From JACJXF01 sp964349045 (GTDB taxonomy: Bacteria > Bacteroidota > Bacteroidia > Bacteroidales > GCA-2748055), in assembly GCA_964349045.1 (NCBI GenBank), contig CAYGFI010000022.1, positions 1 to 42,196 of the forward strand: 42,196 nt of DNA. Direction: 5' to 3'. The translations under genes were made by a program, and so were the position numbers. The notes under the pieces were generated by a model that saw only the letters and a program-made list of their open reading frames with translations, made no database searches and had not been told where the DNA came from. Below are positions 9,413-18,904 of the stretch, piece by piece. The first letter of the stretch is position 1. Each line of letters opens with the position of its first letter.

Positions 9413-10438
9413 ATGAGGAGTAAAATTTGTGCCACATTGATCATAAGCATGGGAATTAGTTTTACCATGTATAGCAACTGTTTTCCGGATAAAGCTATTG
9501 ATTCAGAGGAGAATATAGATTCAATTCAGAATGTTGATTCCTGTCCTTTTACCGAAGCTCTGGAATATGTTGATAGTTTTCAAACCTATTCATTCATGGT
9601 AATTTATAAAGGGCAGAAGGTATGTGAAAAATATTTCCGCAATTATATCAGGTATGACCTGATAAACAGCTATTCTATGGCGAAGAGTTATATGAGTGCT
9701 ATCCTGGGAATAGCTATAAATGAGAAAAAGATCAGCCTGGACGACAGGGTTTCGGATTATATTCAACCGCCTTTATCGGGGGAGGGAATTAATGTTGTAA
9801 CAGAATTAAAAGTCTGGCATCTTGCCACCATGACATCCGGACTGGATTGGAACTGGTACAGGGATTATACGGTCATGAGGGAAAGGGCTGACTGGCTGGC
9901 ATTTCTTCAGACATTAACTATTAAGTATCCCCCGGGTACAAGATGGGAATATAGCGCTGACCCTGATATTCTGAGTGCAGTATTGGAAAAGGCGGTCGGA
10001 ATGCCTTTATGGAAATATGTGAATGAAAAATTGCTCGAACCCATTGGAATTACAGATGGTTTTTACTGGGCAAGAGATGCCACGGGCATGCTCCTTGGAG
10101 ACGGGTATATTTTTGCAACAACTGAGAATTATGGACGATTTGGGCAGTTATTTCTTGATAAAGGCAAATGGAATGGACGACAGGTCATTCCTGAGGAATG
10201 GATTACACTGTCAACTTCACCGGCAGGAATAAGCCCGGATTACGGCTTCCTCTGGTGGACAACAGATTTTGAGGGACTTCCAGAGGATCTTTACTATGCC
10301 TATGGAGGGCATGGACAGTTTATTGTGGTTATACCCTCCAGGGAAATTGTAATCATCAGAACAGGTAACGGACCAGGTGATCCTATAAAGGAATTTCTTC
10401 CCACGATGATCAGAAAAGTTTTAAACCCAGAGCTGTAA
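9413..10438 (+). CDS. Exported serine hydrolase, beta-lactamase class C / esterase fold
   Basis: A 341-aa protein of the penicillin-binding-protein-like hydrolase family that includes EstB-type esterases and 6-aminohexanoate-dimer hydrolase relatives. An N-terminal hydrophobic segment (ATLIISMGISFTMYS) indicates export. The catalytic SxxK motif is SMAK, with Ser88 and Lys91. The second motif is YSA with Tyr180 (the usual form is YxN). The third corresponds to GGHGQF near the C-terminus, where the family has a KTG or HxG element. Among glycan-degrading genes the likely role is an esterase that removes an acyl group, not antibiotic resistance, but this is inference. It starts 34 bases after the previous stop and is probably cotranscribed with its neighbours. 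Family assignment is strong; the substrate is unknown. Confidence 0.85.
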   Translation: MRSKICATLIISMGISFTMYSNCFPDKAIDSEENIDSIQNVDSCPFTEALEYVDSFQTYSFMVIYKGQKVCEKYFRNYIRYDLINSYSMAKSYMSAILGIAINEKKISLDDRVSDYIQPPLSGEGINVVTELKVWHLATMTSGLDWNWYRDYTVMRERADWLAFLQTLTIKYPPGTRWEYSADPDILSAVLEKAVGMPLWKYVNEKLLEPIGITDGFYWARDATGMLLGDGYIFATTENYGRFGQLFLDKGKWNGRQVIPEEWITLSTSPAGISPDYGFLWWTTDFEGLPEDLYYAYGGHGQFIVVIPSREIVIIRTGNGPGDPIKEFLPTMIRKVLNPEL

Positions 10439-10471
10439 ATTATCATTAACAAAAATGACAAATCGTACTTT

Positions 10472-12238
10472 ATGATAACAAAAACCCCCATATTAAAATT
10501 TATCCTCCTGGCATTATCAGGTACTGCTTTGGTTCTCTTGGTATTATGTAAACAGGGGAAGGTATGGGATGAAAAGGAAAATAACCGTCTGCTTGCCGAC
10601 ACATCCCCGCCGTTCAATCCACTTGACCTGGACGGTTATGGCGAACTCAAAGGTATTGAACCGGAAGGTTATTTTGCAATTGCCATTCGCTTTGTACATC
10701 CCCCACGGGTGGAATGGAAAGCATGCAAAGGGGTTGTGAGCTACCGTTTGTTGCTAATGCAGGACGGTAAGGTGTTGGGTGTCACATCAGCAAGTGCATC
10801 ACCAACAGTGGCGCACGAAGGCTGGGAGAAAACCCAGCCCGGAAAGGCGAGCATTTCAATTGAAGGATTTGATAGGGAAGGGAGGAGAATCGCTCTTAGC
10901 CGGATGTTCCCTTTCTATATAGTTCCGGATTTTTCCCCAAAATCATCGGCAACACCAGTCCGCTCTCCGGTTGAAGCAGCCTGGCTGGCATTCGATGCCT
11001 TGTCACTTTTTCAGCCAGCCCCCGGAATTCAGTTGCCACAGGATCCTGCGGCAAAGCTCATCCCGCCTGTAGTATTTTCTGCTACGGTTGGGACTACAGG
11101 TCAGCACAATCTCTCCTATCCTGTTCTCCACGACTGGATCTATGTGGACATGTGTGTGGCCCTACTCCGTTTACATGCGGATGAAATGAAACATGAACGC
11201 GTGCGTGTGTTCGCTTTAGGAGTGGGTGAGCATTTGCTACGGGGTCGCCTGGTTGCAGGAAATGCTTATGAAGGAATGATACATGGCTGCACGGACTGGA
11301 AGGGAGTACCAAAACTTAATATTGGAGGTTTGGATGAGGCGACCCGCGAAAAAACAAAACGTCTGGTTGAGCCTGCCAAATGCGCATATGCCGCAGAGGC
11401 GCTGCTAAAGCTTTATGAGATATTGGGTGAAACCCGTTTCCTTGACGCTGCGTATGAAATGGCTGAGGTTCTGGCAAGGACTCAGGCCGACGATGGCTCC
11501 TGGCCAGCCCGGGTTGATGGAAAGACAGGAGAAGTGATCGCCACTTATGGAACATCAGTCGCAGCGGTAATTTCTTTCTTCTCCCGACTTGAAACTCATC
11601 GCCCCGACCAGCGCTGGTCTGATTGTTCAGTCAGAGCAATGGACTGGATGATAAGGAATCCGTTACGGACCTTTGGATGGGTAGTGAATTATGAGGATAA
11701 TATAGCCGGAGCTGCCGAGGTCAATCCCTACGTCGGCCTCTCTAACTGGGACCTGTTTCACTTCGTCCGACATGTGTCTGCACACTCGTCCTCTCTGCCT
11801 GAGGCTGCCAAACTAATGGACGAACAAATGGATTGGAATGATAACCACTTTGTGTTTTATGGGCCAGATCCGCTCCTTCCATTCGATCCATGGGTACCGT
11901 CCTGCGCCGAGCAGGGGAATCCTTCGAGTTTTAATTCACCGGGAGGATGCTGGTTGCCGATGGATTTTCACACTGCGAACTGGGGCCGCGCCCTGCTAGC
12001 CATGCACCGTCTCACCCTCGATCCATCATGGCTGGAAAAGGCCCACGCGGCTGCTGCCACGCTTACCCGGTATCAATTGCCAGATGGACGTACTCTCACA
12101 TGGATGCCTGATCGTTCCCTTGGTCTTTCCTCTCATGTATTTGGTGACGCAAGGGGTAACTTCTGGCCCGCCGGTTGGGCTACCGCTGCTACTTTCTGGG
12201 CAGAACTGGCCGAGCAGGAACAAAAAAGCAATTTATAA
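10472..12238 (+). CDS. Exported alpha-toroid protein of unknown activity (possible glycan hydrolase or lyase), GC-rich
   Basis: A 588-aa protein with an N-terminal membrane segment (residues about 8-28, FILLALSGTALVLLVLC) that could be a signal anchor or a poor lipobox. Residues about 45-155 look like a beta domain. The rest is helical and alternates short repeats typical of an (alpha/alpha) barrel: LHDWIYVDMCVALLRL, YAAEALLKLYEILGE, LARTQADDGSWPARV, YGTSVAAVISFFSRL, NWGRALLAMHRL. That fold occurs in unsaturated glucuronyl hydrolases, several polysaccharide lyases and epimerases, but no family motif is recognised here. Base composition differs from the neighbours: sampled 60-base stretches at 11341, 11761 and 12001 have 33, 33 and 38 G/C, against 19 at 12421 in the next gene. 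The first 90 or so bases are AT-rich like the surroundings. Horizontal acquisition is plausible. The CDS is sure; the function is not. Confidence 0.8.
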   Translation: MITKTPILKFILLALSGTALVLLVLCKQGKVWDEKENNRLLADTSPPFNPLDLDGYGELKGIEPEGYFAIAIRFVHPPRVEWKACKGVVSYRLLLMQDGKVLGVTSASASPTVAHEGWEKTQPGKASISIEGFDREGRRIALSRMFPFYIVPDFSPKSSATPVRSPVEAAWLAFDALSLFQPAPGIQLPQDPAAKLIPPVVFSATVGTTGQHNLSYPVLHDWIYVDMCVALLRLHADEMKHERVRVFALGVGEHLLRGRLVAGNAYEGMIHGCTDWKGVPKLNIGGLDEATREKTKRLVEPAKCAYAAEALLKLYEILGETRFLDAAYEMAEVLARTQADDGSWPARVDGKTGEVIATYGTSVAAVISFFSRLETHRPDQRWSDCSVRAMDWMIRNPLRTFGWVVNYEDNIAGAAEVNPYVGLSNWDLFHFVRHVSAHSSSLPEAAKLMDEQMDWNDNHFVFYGPDPLLPFDPWVPSCAEQGNPSSFNSPGGCWLPMDFHTANWGRALLAMHRLTLDPSWLEKAHAAAATLTRYQLPDGRTLTWMPDRSLGLSSHVFGDARGNFWPAGWATAATFWAELAEQEQKSNL

Positions 12239-12260
12239 AACAATTTGAAATACACTGTTT

Positions 12261-13367
12261 ATGAGACATATTGCTAATTATATTTTCACCCTCAATTTAT
12301 TGATATTATCTGTTTTAGAAATTTCAGGACAAGGTTCTGGTGCCATCTACAATTCTAAGTACAGTCAGAATGACCAGCTTAAGGAATTAACAATGGCTGA
12401 TTTTAAAACTATTGCGACAGGTTTTAATAGTATTCAATCTATGGATGGTTACTATTACTTTCAACGTTTTCCCTCTGAAGCATTGGAAGTATTTAAGACA
12501 ATATCCCGCTATGTACGGGCAGAAGCAACCAGTGGGGTAAGGTTAAGATTCCGGTCTGATACCAGGCTATTGGTTATTGATGCTAAAGTTTTAGAGAACT
12601 CTCCCCAAACAGAACCTTTTATTATACTCTGCAACGATTCCTTGCTGTTTGAATTACCTTCCGGGGGAGTAGCCGGTGACTTTGAGCAGATCCTCGAGTT
12701 ACCCGGAAAAGGCGAAAAGACAATTGAAATTTGTTTCCCTGCCTACTCAAAAGGCAGTATCCGGAAACTTCAAATTGAGAAGAATTCAACTTTAAAACCA
12801 TTGAAAAGAAGGGGAATCTATCTTGCCATGGGTAATTCCATTACCCAGCAGGGTGGGCGCTATATGGGATATGCCGACATAGTTGCACGCGGACTTGACC
12901 TCGACCTGCATGAAGCAGGAGTAGGAGGTCATGTATTCGATGCTGAAAGTGTACCCTTCGCCTATATTGAAAAACCGGTACTCATTACCCTGGCTTATGG
13001 TACCAATGACTGGAATGGTGCAAGACCAGTTGAAAATGCGAGCAAGTTCCTGGATAAAATTACATTACTTTATCCCTCAACTCCCATTTTTATGCTTGAA
13101 CCTATTCGCAGGTATGTACCTGTTGCAAAAGACGGGAAAAAACTTGCCAGTAACAAAGAAGGGATCAGCTTAATGAATTACCGGAAAGAGTTGAGGAGTA
13201 TTGCGAAGAATTATCCTTCTGTGAGGGTCATAAATTATAAAAAGCTAATGCCCGACGATCCGTCCTTTTTTGAAGATGGAGTGCACCCTACCGAAAAGGG
13301 GCATATCGTTTTTGGAGAAAATCTTCTCCGGATATTAAAAAAGAATTTTACGGATTATGCTAATTGA
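12261..13367 (+). CDS. Exported SGNH/GDSL-type esterase
   Basis: A 368-aa protein with a signal peptide ending near EISGQ. Residues about 30-170 form an N-terminal beta-sandwich (VRAEATSGVRLRFRSD and following), as in two-domain carbohydrate esterases. The C-terminal half is an SGNH hydrolase: block I GNSIT with Ser193, block II glycine in GVGGH, block III GTND with Asn249, and block V DGVHPT with Asp339 and His342. The full Ser-Asp-His set is present, so it should be active. Such enzymes remove acetyl or other acyl esters from polysaccharides or their fragments. Together with the serine hydrolase at 9413 and the sialate-esterase-like gene at 15690, it suggests that the target glycan is acylated. 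It starts 22 bases after the previous gene. Family assignment is strong; the ester removed is unknown. Confidence 0.9.
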   Translation: MRHIANYIFTLNLLILSVLEISGQGSGAIYNSKYSQNDQLKELTMADFKTIATGFNSIQSMDGYYYFQRFPSEALEVFKTISRYVRAEATSGVRLRFRSDTRLLVIDAKVLENSPQTEPFIILCNDSLLFELPSGGVAGDFEQILELPGKGEKTIEICFPAYSKGSIRKLQIEKNSTLKPLKRRGIYLAMGNSITQQGGRYMGYADIVARGLDLDLHEAGVGGHVFDAESVPFAYIEKPVLITLAYGTNDWNGARPVENASKFLDKITLLYPSTPIFMLEPIRRYVPVAKDGKKLASNKEGISLMNYRKELRSIAKNYPSVRVINYKKLMPDDPSFFEDGVHPTEKGHIVFGENLLRILKKNFTDYAN

Positions 13368-13501
13368 ATAAACCGTATCAAACTCCGGGCAGTAAAATTA
13401 TAGTTATGACACTAATCCGGGAATTGTTGAATTATTGAGGAATAATATTTCCTGGTGAAATCTGTCAGCTTCTAAAATTCAAAAAGTATATAGAAAAACG
13501 T

Positions 13502-15676
13502 ATGAGGCAGAAAATAAAAAAATCAAAAGTTTTTTCGGTTGTATCATTTTGCTTATTGATATTTTTATTGATAGGATGTAATCTTTATAAGAACGACAAA
13601 TATTCAGGCGCAGGAAGAGATTGGGCTGTTTGCTATGGTGATAAATCAGACAGTCATTATTCTAACCTGACAGAAATAAACAAAAAAAATATTAGTCAAT
13701 TAGCGCTTGCCTGGGAATATCACACAGGTGACAACGTTTCGGATAACCGCACCCAGATCCAATGTAACCCAATAATAGTTGAAGGTATTTTATATGGCAC
13801 TTCACCAAGAATTAAAGTTTTTGCACTTGAAGCTTCTACTGGTATGCTCTTGTGGGAGTTCGATCCTTATCCTTCAGAAAAATATGCAAAAAATGTCAAC
13901 CGTGGCCTTACTTACTGGCAAGACGGAAATGACAAAAGGATCCTATTCACTTCAGGTTCCGGGTTGTTTGCCCTGAATGCTGAAACAGGTGAATTGATTA
14001 AAACCTTTGGCAATTCAGGAGAAGTTTCCTTAAAAGAGGGTTTAGGAGATAAAGCTGAAATGCTTTATGTTGTTGCAACTTCTCCCGGTATAGTTTATCA
14101 TGATCTGTTGATAGTCGGTTCCAGGGTATCCGAAAATATGGATGCGGCACCGGGATTTATTAGAGCTTTTAATATAAAGACAGGAAAACTCGAGTGGGTA
14201 TTTAATACAATTCCTGAACCGGGTGAGTTTGGTTATGAAACCTGGCCACCAGATGCATTTAAAACTGCAGGAGGAGTGAATTCATGGGCAGGTATGAGCC
14301 TGGACGAAGACCGGGGTATTGTATATATTCCCACAGGTTCAGCTTCTTTTGATTTTTGGGGAGGAAACAGGAAAGGAAGTAACCTGTTTGCGAATTGCAT
14401 ACTTGCTCTTAATGCTCAGAACGGGAAAAGGATCTGGCATTATCAAACCGTGCATCACGATATATGGGACAGAGATTTACCTGCCCCTCCCAACCTGCTA
14501 CAAGTGACCCACAATGGGAAAAAAATTGATGCCCTGGCTCAAATCACCAAATCGGGTCTGGTATTCCTTTTTAACAGAGAAAACGGAGACCCCTTGTTCC
14601 CGATTGAGGAAAGACCTGTACCTGCCTCTGATTTACAAGATGAAGAAGCATGGCCCACTCAACCTTTCCCCTTGCTTCCTCCACCTTTTACCCCTCAGGT
14701 ATTTACGGAAAATCAAATTACTGATATCAGCAAAAGGTCGCATGAATATGTATCACGAATTTTTTCACGGACGCGATCGGGTACTCCTTTTATCCCGCCA
14801 AGTACACAGGGAACAATTATTTTCCCCGGATTCGACGGAGGAGGTGAATGGGGTGGCGCAGCTGTCGATCCGAATAGTTCAGTTCTTTATGTTAATAGCA
14901 ATATCATGCCCTGGATACTGACAATGGTTGAAATCAACCAGGACAAAAAGGAAAATTTGGGGAAGGGAGAACTGTCCTATAAGGTTAATTGTGCTAATTG
15001 TCACGGTACACGGCTCCAGGGTGACCCAACAGGAACTTATCCAGGATTAAAATCGGTTTCTGATAAATACACGGATGAAGAAATTTTAGAACTTATTAAT
15101 AAAGGGATTCGAATTATGCCATCATTCGGGCATTTACCTCCTGGAGAAAAGGAAGCTCTTGTATTTTATCTGACCAGACAAAAACCTCAACAGGAAGAGC
15201 ATATACAGGATTTGGAAGCAAATAAGAGAGCTTCTCCTTACTCACATACTGGTTACAACCGGTTTTTGGATCCGGATGGTTATCCGGCTGTGAAACCACC
15301 CTGGGGCACAATTTCAGCTATTGACTTAAACACCGGCACTATTTTATGGCAGGTTCCACTTGGTGAATATGAAGAGCTTACTCTGAAAGGGATACCACCA
15401 ACAGGTACGGAAAACTATGGAGGACCGGTATTAACTGCAGGCGGAGTATTGTTTATCGGTGCTTCGAATGATAGTTTTTTCCGGGCTTTTGATAAGGATA
15501 ACGGCGAGGAGTTATGGAAATATAAACTTCCTGCAGGTGGTTATGCAACACCAAGTGTTTACGAGGCAGGAGGAAAGCAATTTGTTGTAATAGCCTGCGG
15601 TGGTGGAAAAATGGGTACTCACTCGGGAGACAGTTACCTTGCGTTTACGCTAAATGATAATTCAGATATAAAATAA
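13502..15676 (+). CDS. PQQ-dependent sugar/alcohol dehydrogenase lipoprotein with embedded cytochrome c domain
   Basis: A 724-aa quinoprotein. The signal peptide ends in lipobox LIGC (Cys26). The beta-propeller begins about residue 40 (AGRDWAVCYGD, LTEINKKNISQLALAWEYHTG) and shows propeller-type tryptophan motifs such as GKLEWVFNT and GKRIWHYQT. FPGFDGGGEWGG at about residue 440 resembles the membrane glucose-dehydrogenase branch. A c-type cytochrome domain is inserted near residues 480-560, with haem motif CANCH (Cys497, Cys500, His501) and a likely axial Met in RIMPSFG. The propeller then resumes (AIDLNTGTILWQVPLGE) to the end. It would oxidise a sugar or polyol outside the cytoplasm and pass electrons through its own haem to the respiratory chain. 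No PQQ biosynthesis genes are visible here. In this setting a released monosaccharide is the likely substrate (inference). The 134-base gap upstream may hold its own promoter. Confidence 0.92.
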   Translation: MRQKIKKSKVFSVVSFCLLIFLLIGCNLYKNDKYSGAGRDWAVCYGDKSDSHYSNLTEINKKNISQLALAWEYHTGDNVSDNRTQIQCNPIIVEGILYGTSPRIKVFALEASTGMLLWEFDPYPSEKYAKNVNRGLTYWQDGNDKRILFTSGSGLFALNAETGELIKTFGNSGEVSLKEGLGDKAEMLYVVATSPGIVYHDLLIVGSRVSENMDAAPGFIRAFNIKTGKLEWVFNTIPEPGEFGYETWPPDAFKTAGGVNSWAGMSLDEDRGIVYIPTGSASFDFWGGNRKGSNLFANCILALNAQNGKRIWHYQTVHHDIWDRDLPAPPNLLQVTHNGKKIDALAQITKSGLVFLFNRENGDPLFPIEERPVPASDLQDEEAWPTQPFPLLPPPFTPQVFTENQITDISKRSHEYVSRIFSRTRSGTPFIPPSTQGTIIFPGFDGGGEWGGAAVDPNSSVLYVNSNIMPWILTMVEINQDKKENLGKGELSYKVNCANCHGTRLQGDPTGTYPGLKSVSDKYTDEEILELINKGIRIMPSFGHLPPGEKEALVFYLTRQKPQQEEHIQDLEANKRASPYSHTGYNRFLDPDGYPAVKPPWGTISAIDLNTGTILWQVPLGEYEELTLKGIPPTGTENYGGPVLTAGGVLFIGASNDSFFRAFDKDNGEELWKYKLPAGGYATPSVYEAGGKQFVVIACGGGKMGTHSGDSYLAFTLNDNSDIK

Positions 15677-15689
15677 AACATATAATATC

Positions 15690-16964
15690 ATGATCCCTGG
15701 CGTTAAAGAATTTAATTGTTCAATATTCCTGAATTCCGGATTAATTCAGCATAATTTTAAAAATGATAATAACCAGGGGGGAAGTGGACTCTTTATAAAT
15801 AGTAATAAATGGATAAGAATTATTATAATATGTGCTTATTCCTTTCCAGGAATTCTGCCTGCCTTGTTTCTTCAACCGGCCAATGCATCTGAGATTACAG
15901 TTCCCCTTTGGGTCTCTGATAACATGATTCTGCCCGCCGGTATCCCTTTTAAAATAAGCGGGATGGCTGAACCCCGTGAGACGATGACTGTAAGCTTTGG
16001 AACTTTTTCAATAACAACAAATACTGATGACTGTGGCTCATGGACAATTGAATTTCCTGAAGTTACTGCAGCTATGAAAGGGGAACTTGTTTTTACCTGT
16101 AATTATGAGAAAAAGATAATAAGTGATGTTGCAACCGGTGATACCTGGCTTTGTTCCGGTCAGTCAAATATGCAACGCACGATTGCACATTCGGATGCTG
16201 CCAATGATGCAGAAAAGGACATTCTTAACCTGGATATCCGATGTTTTGATGGGAAATCCTGGGAAAAAATAAACTCTGATAACATTAAAAGTTTTTCTGC
16301 TGTTGCTGTTTATTTCGCAATAGAAATGGCAAGTCGTCAACATTTACCCTTGGGGATTTTTATAGCAGCCCGGGGTGGTACCAGTATTGATGCATGGTTA
16401 CCTGGTGAGGCATTCCCTGATACTGAATCCGGCAGGCAATGGAAAACACTTGCTAATGATCCGGAGGTATTGAAAGCGGCCGTAGAAGATCAGGCCGATT
16501 TCAAACCATATGGGCAGCATCGGCTTGCACGCTGGGGTCTCGGCCGTGCGGTTCCGTCCAGTATATATGAACAACTGATTAAACCATTTGACGATCTTCC
16601 GGTCCGCGGTGTGGTTTGGTACCAGGGAGAAAGTAATGCAGGATCAGTTGAACAGGCCAGGGAATATCGTTTTTGGTTGAGATCTCTTATTTCTCATTAT
16701 AGAAATTTTTGGGGGAATCAGTTTCTTCCATTTGTGATCATTCAGCTTCCATCCTATGATCCCGGGACTCCACAGGGCAGGAAAGCCTGGGCTGTTCTGA
16801 AGGATATGCAGTCCAGGGTTGCCCACCAGACTGATTATACAGAAATTGTGAAGATCAAAGAACTTGGAGACTTAAAGGATATTCACCCGGTAAAGAAAAA
16901 GGAAGTGGGAATACGTGCGGCCGATGCTGCATGGAAACTTACTCATGCCAGATCTTTCCCTTAA
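15690..16964 (+). CDS. Sialate O-acetylesterase-like exported esterase
   Basis: A 424-aa member of the SASA (sialate O-acetylesterase) family. The catalytic serine motif GQSNM has Ser159, the supporting motif VVWYQGESN is present, and the terminal Asp-x-His is DIHP with Asp397 and His399. The signal peptide is not at the very start: about 38 residues precede the hydrophobic stretch WIRIIIICAYSFPGILPALF, which ends at a good cleavage site, PANA. No in-frame ATG, GTG or TTG start was found closer to it, so either the N-terminus is really extended or a rare start codon is used. The family removes acetyl groups from sialic acids and also from other polysaccharides. In this fucose/sulfate cluster a non-sialate acetyl ester is the more likely target. 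It lies 13 bases after the dehydrogenase and just before a GH29 gene, so it is part of one transcript. Confidence 0.88.
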   Translation: MIPGVKEFNCSIFLNSGLIQHNFKNDNNQGGSGLFINSNKWIRIIIICAYSFPGILPALFLQPANASEITVPLWVSDNMILPAGIPFKISGMAEPRETMTVSFGTFSITTNTDDCGSWTIEFPEVTAAMKGELVFTCNYEKKIISDVATGDTWLCSGQSNMQRTIAHSDAANDAEKDILNLDIRCFDGKSWEKINSDNIKSFSAVAVYFAIEMASRQHLPLGIFIAARGGTSIDAWLPGEAFPDTESGRQWKTLANDPEVLKAAVEDQADFKPYGQHRLARWGLGRAVPSSIYEQLIKPFDDLPVRGVVWYQGESNAGSVEQAREYRFWLRSLISHYRNFWGNQFLPFVIIQLPSYDPGTPQGRKAWAVLKDMQSRVAHQTDYTEIVKIKELGDLKDIHPVKKKEVGIRAADAAWKLTHARSFP

Positions 16965-16991
16965 CAATTTAAAAATTAAATATTGGAACTT

Positions 16992-18875
16992 ATGAAAAAT
17001 CCCCGGTTAAATATTATAATGACGACTATTGTGATAGCATTATTAATTTCCTGTACTGATAATGGGAAAAGAGATGTACCACAAAATACAAAAGAAGCTC
17101 AGCAGGAATTCCTGGATATAAGGTTTGGTTTATTTATTCATTTTGGACTTTATTCTTTACCTGCTGGCGTTTGGCAAGGTGATACAATTCCTGTTGGAGG
17201 AATAGCAGAACATATTATGAGATTACTTAAGATCCCAAAGAATGAATATCATAAAATTGCAGAGCAATTTAATCCTTCAGAATTCAGTTCCAAAGAAATT
17301 GTAAGTCTTGCAAAAAAGGCAGGGATGAAATATATTGTAATAACTGCAAAGCACCATGATGGTTTTGCTATGTTTGATTCTGATTATGATCATTATAACA
17401 TTAAGGATGGAACACCTTACGGGAAAGACCTCCTGAAAGAGCTCAGCACGGAATGTAAAAAACAGGGAATGAAACTGGGATTATACTATTCTCATGTCAG
17501 GGATTGGGACGAGTACAATTCGGTTACTTCATTTATGAACGACTGGGATTGGTCTAAGGATGATACTGCAAGGCAATGCCAGATCTACCTCGATACAAAA
17601 GTCAAATTACAGCTGACAGAACTGCTTACAAATTACGGAGATATTTTCTGCCTTTGGTTTGATACACCGTATGATATTGCTAAGAACCAGGCAACTGAAA
17701 TATACGATCTGGTAAAAAAACTGCAGCCGTCCTGTCTTGTTAACAGCAGGATTGGCGCCGGTCTTGGCGATTATGGAGTGATGGGTGATAACCAGGTTCC
17801 CCCGGGGGTGCTAAGCGGTGTCTGGGAGTGTCCTGCAACTATGAATCATTCCTGGGGGTATCACCAGTTCGATACTACCTGGAAGTCCACAAAACATATG
17901 ATCATGCAGCTTGTTGATCTTTCTTCCAAGAATATAAATTACCTGCTTGATATCGGACCGAAAGGTGACGGTTCAATCCCGGACGAAAGTATTAATCGGT
18001 TGGAAGAAATCGGGGAATGGATGGAAACAAATGGTGAAGCTATTTACGGAACCGGTCCGAGTCCGTGGTTCCAGGAATTGGATGGTTGCAGGATAACAAC
18101 CGGAAAAGAAGTTCTTTATATCACCCTGTTTAATCCGGAACTTGAAAAAATTACACTTTATAACCTGGATAATGAAATCATTAAGATTGAAAGTCTGAAG
18201 GATGGTAAACCGGTTCCTTTTGAGTACAGCAAGATTGAAATTCCGGATCTTTCAGTCCTGAGCATCACTGTACCTCCCGAACTCCGGTTTGAAATGTTTC
18301 CGGTACTCCGGGTTTCAATAATAGGCTCTCCTGTTTTAGTTGATCAACCCACCCAGATGAGTTCCGGGAATGTTCTGCTACAGGCGGGAATGGCAAAAGT
18401 TGTCAGGAATGGAGGAAACCTTGAAATTGCAGGTATGGATGGGGTAATTGACACCAATAACTGGCCGTATTTTGCAACCAGGAACTGGACATCGACGTCA
18501 GATTACCTGGAATGGGAATTAAATCTCATTGAACCCGGTAATTTCGAAGTCAGGGTTGTGAATGTATCAACAGTCAGGGACCTGAAAACATACCGGAGTA
18601 AATGGAATTCAGTTTACAGGTTGCCCGGGGATTTAAATAAGGTCAGCCTGGAAATAAATGGTGAAAAAATACAGGGTTTCATTAAAGGAACGGAGCAGGT
18701 GAATAGTATCCGTTCCGTTTACAGACCTGAATTTGTCAACTTTATCGGCACAATGAAAATTGACAGTCCAGGGACCTATACAGCGATTTTGAAGGCAGAT
18801 TTTATAAATCCGCTGGATACAGAAGGCCTGGTAATATATGAAGTCCGCCTGGAAAAAATAATTTCAAGACAGTAA
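16992..18875 (+). CDS. GH29 alpha-L-fucosidase, lipoprotein, long form
   Basis: A 627-aa protein. A TTG codon at 16983 is in frame, but the ATG at 16992 gives a clean lipoprotein signal (MKNPRLN ... LLISC, Cys21) and is preferred. GH29 landmarks: RFGLFIHFGLYSLPAG, the substrate-binding KHHDGFAMFDS, LGLYYSHVRDW, and the nucleophile in LWFDTP (Asp224). Also present are NSRIG, a W-E motif in GVWECPATMNHSWGY, and NYLLDIGP. Residues beyond about 370 form C-terminal beta domains, including a stretch from about 470 (VRNGGNLEIAGMDGVI ... NPLDTEGLVIYEVRL) that could bind carbohydrate. It would release terminal alpha-linked L-fucose. It is longer than the other GH29 proteins here. Convergent with the sulfatase at 19024. 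Catalytic identity is strong; linkage preference is unknown. Confidence 0.95.
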   Translation: MKNPRLNIIMTTIVIALLISCTDNGKRDVPQNTKEAQQEFLDIRFGLFIHFGLYSLPAGVWQGDTIPVGGIAEHIMRLLKIPKNEYHKIAEQFNPSEFSSKEIVSLAKKAGMKYIVITAKHHDGFAMFDSDYDHYNIKDGTPYGKDLLKELSTECKKQGMKLGLYYSHVRDWDEYNSVTSFMNDWDWSKDDTARQCQIYLDTKVKLQLTELLTNYGDIFCLWFDTPYDIAKNQATEIYDLVKKLQPSCLVNSRIGAGLGDYGVMGDNQVPPGVLSGVWECPATMNHSWGYHQFDTTWKSTKHMIMQLVDLSSKNINYLLDIGPKGDGSIPDESINRLEEIGEWMETNGEAIYGTGPSPWFQELDGCRITTGKEVLYITLFNPELEKITLYNLDNEIIKIESLKDGKPVPFEYSKIEIPDLSVLSITVPPELRFEMFPVLRVSIIGSPVLVDQPTQMSSGNVLLQAGMAKVVRNGGNLEIAGMDGVIDTNNWPYFATRNWTSTSDYLEWELNLIEPGNFEVRVVNVSTVRDLKTYRSKWNSVYRLPGDLNKVSLEINGEKIQGFIKGTEQVNSIRSVYRPEFVNFIGTMKIDSPGTYTAILKADFINPLDTEGLVIYEVRLEKIISRQ

Positions 18876-18884
18876 AATTTGAGT

Positions 18885-18904
18885 CCGGTTTTCCGTAAAA
18901 CCGG
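18885..18904. terminator. Perfect hairpin between convergent genes
   Basis: CCGGTTTT and AAAACCGG form an 8-bp perfect stem with a 4-base loop (CCGT). The hairpin lies 10 bases after the stop of the + strand fucosidase and upstream of the end of the - strand sulfatase. No strong T-run follows on either strand, so it is not a textbook intrinsic terminator. The placement between convergent genes fits a bidirectional transcript end. Confidence 0.45.

Noticed and set aside
11094..11555. Antisense frames across the GC-rich alpha-toroid gene
   Set aside because: High GC content lowers stop frequency in other frames; the sequences show no protein motifs.
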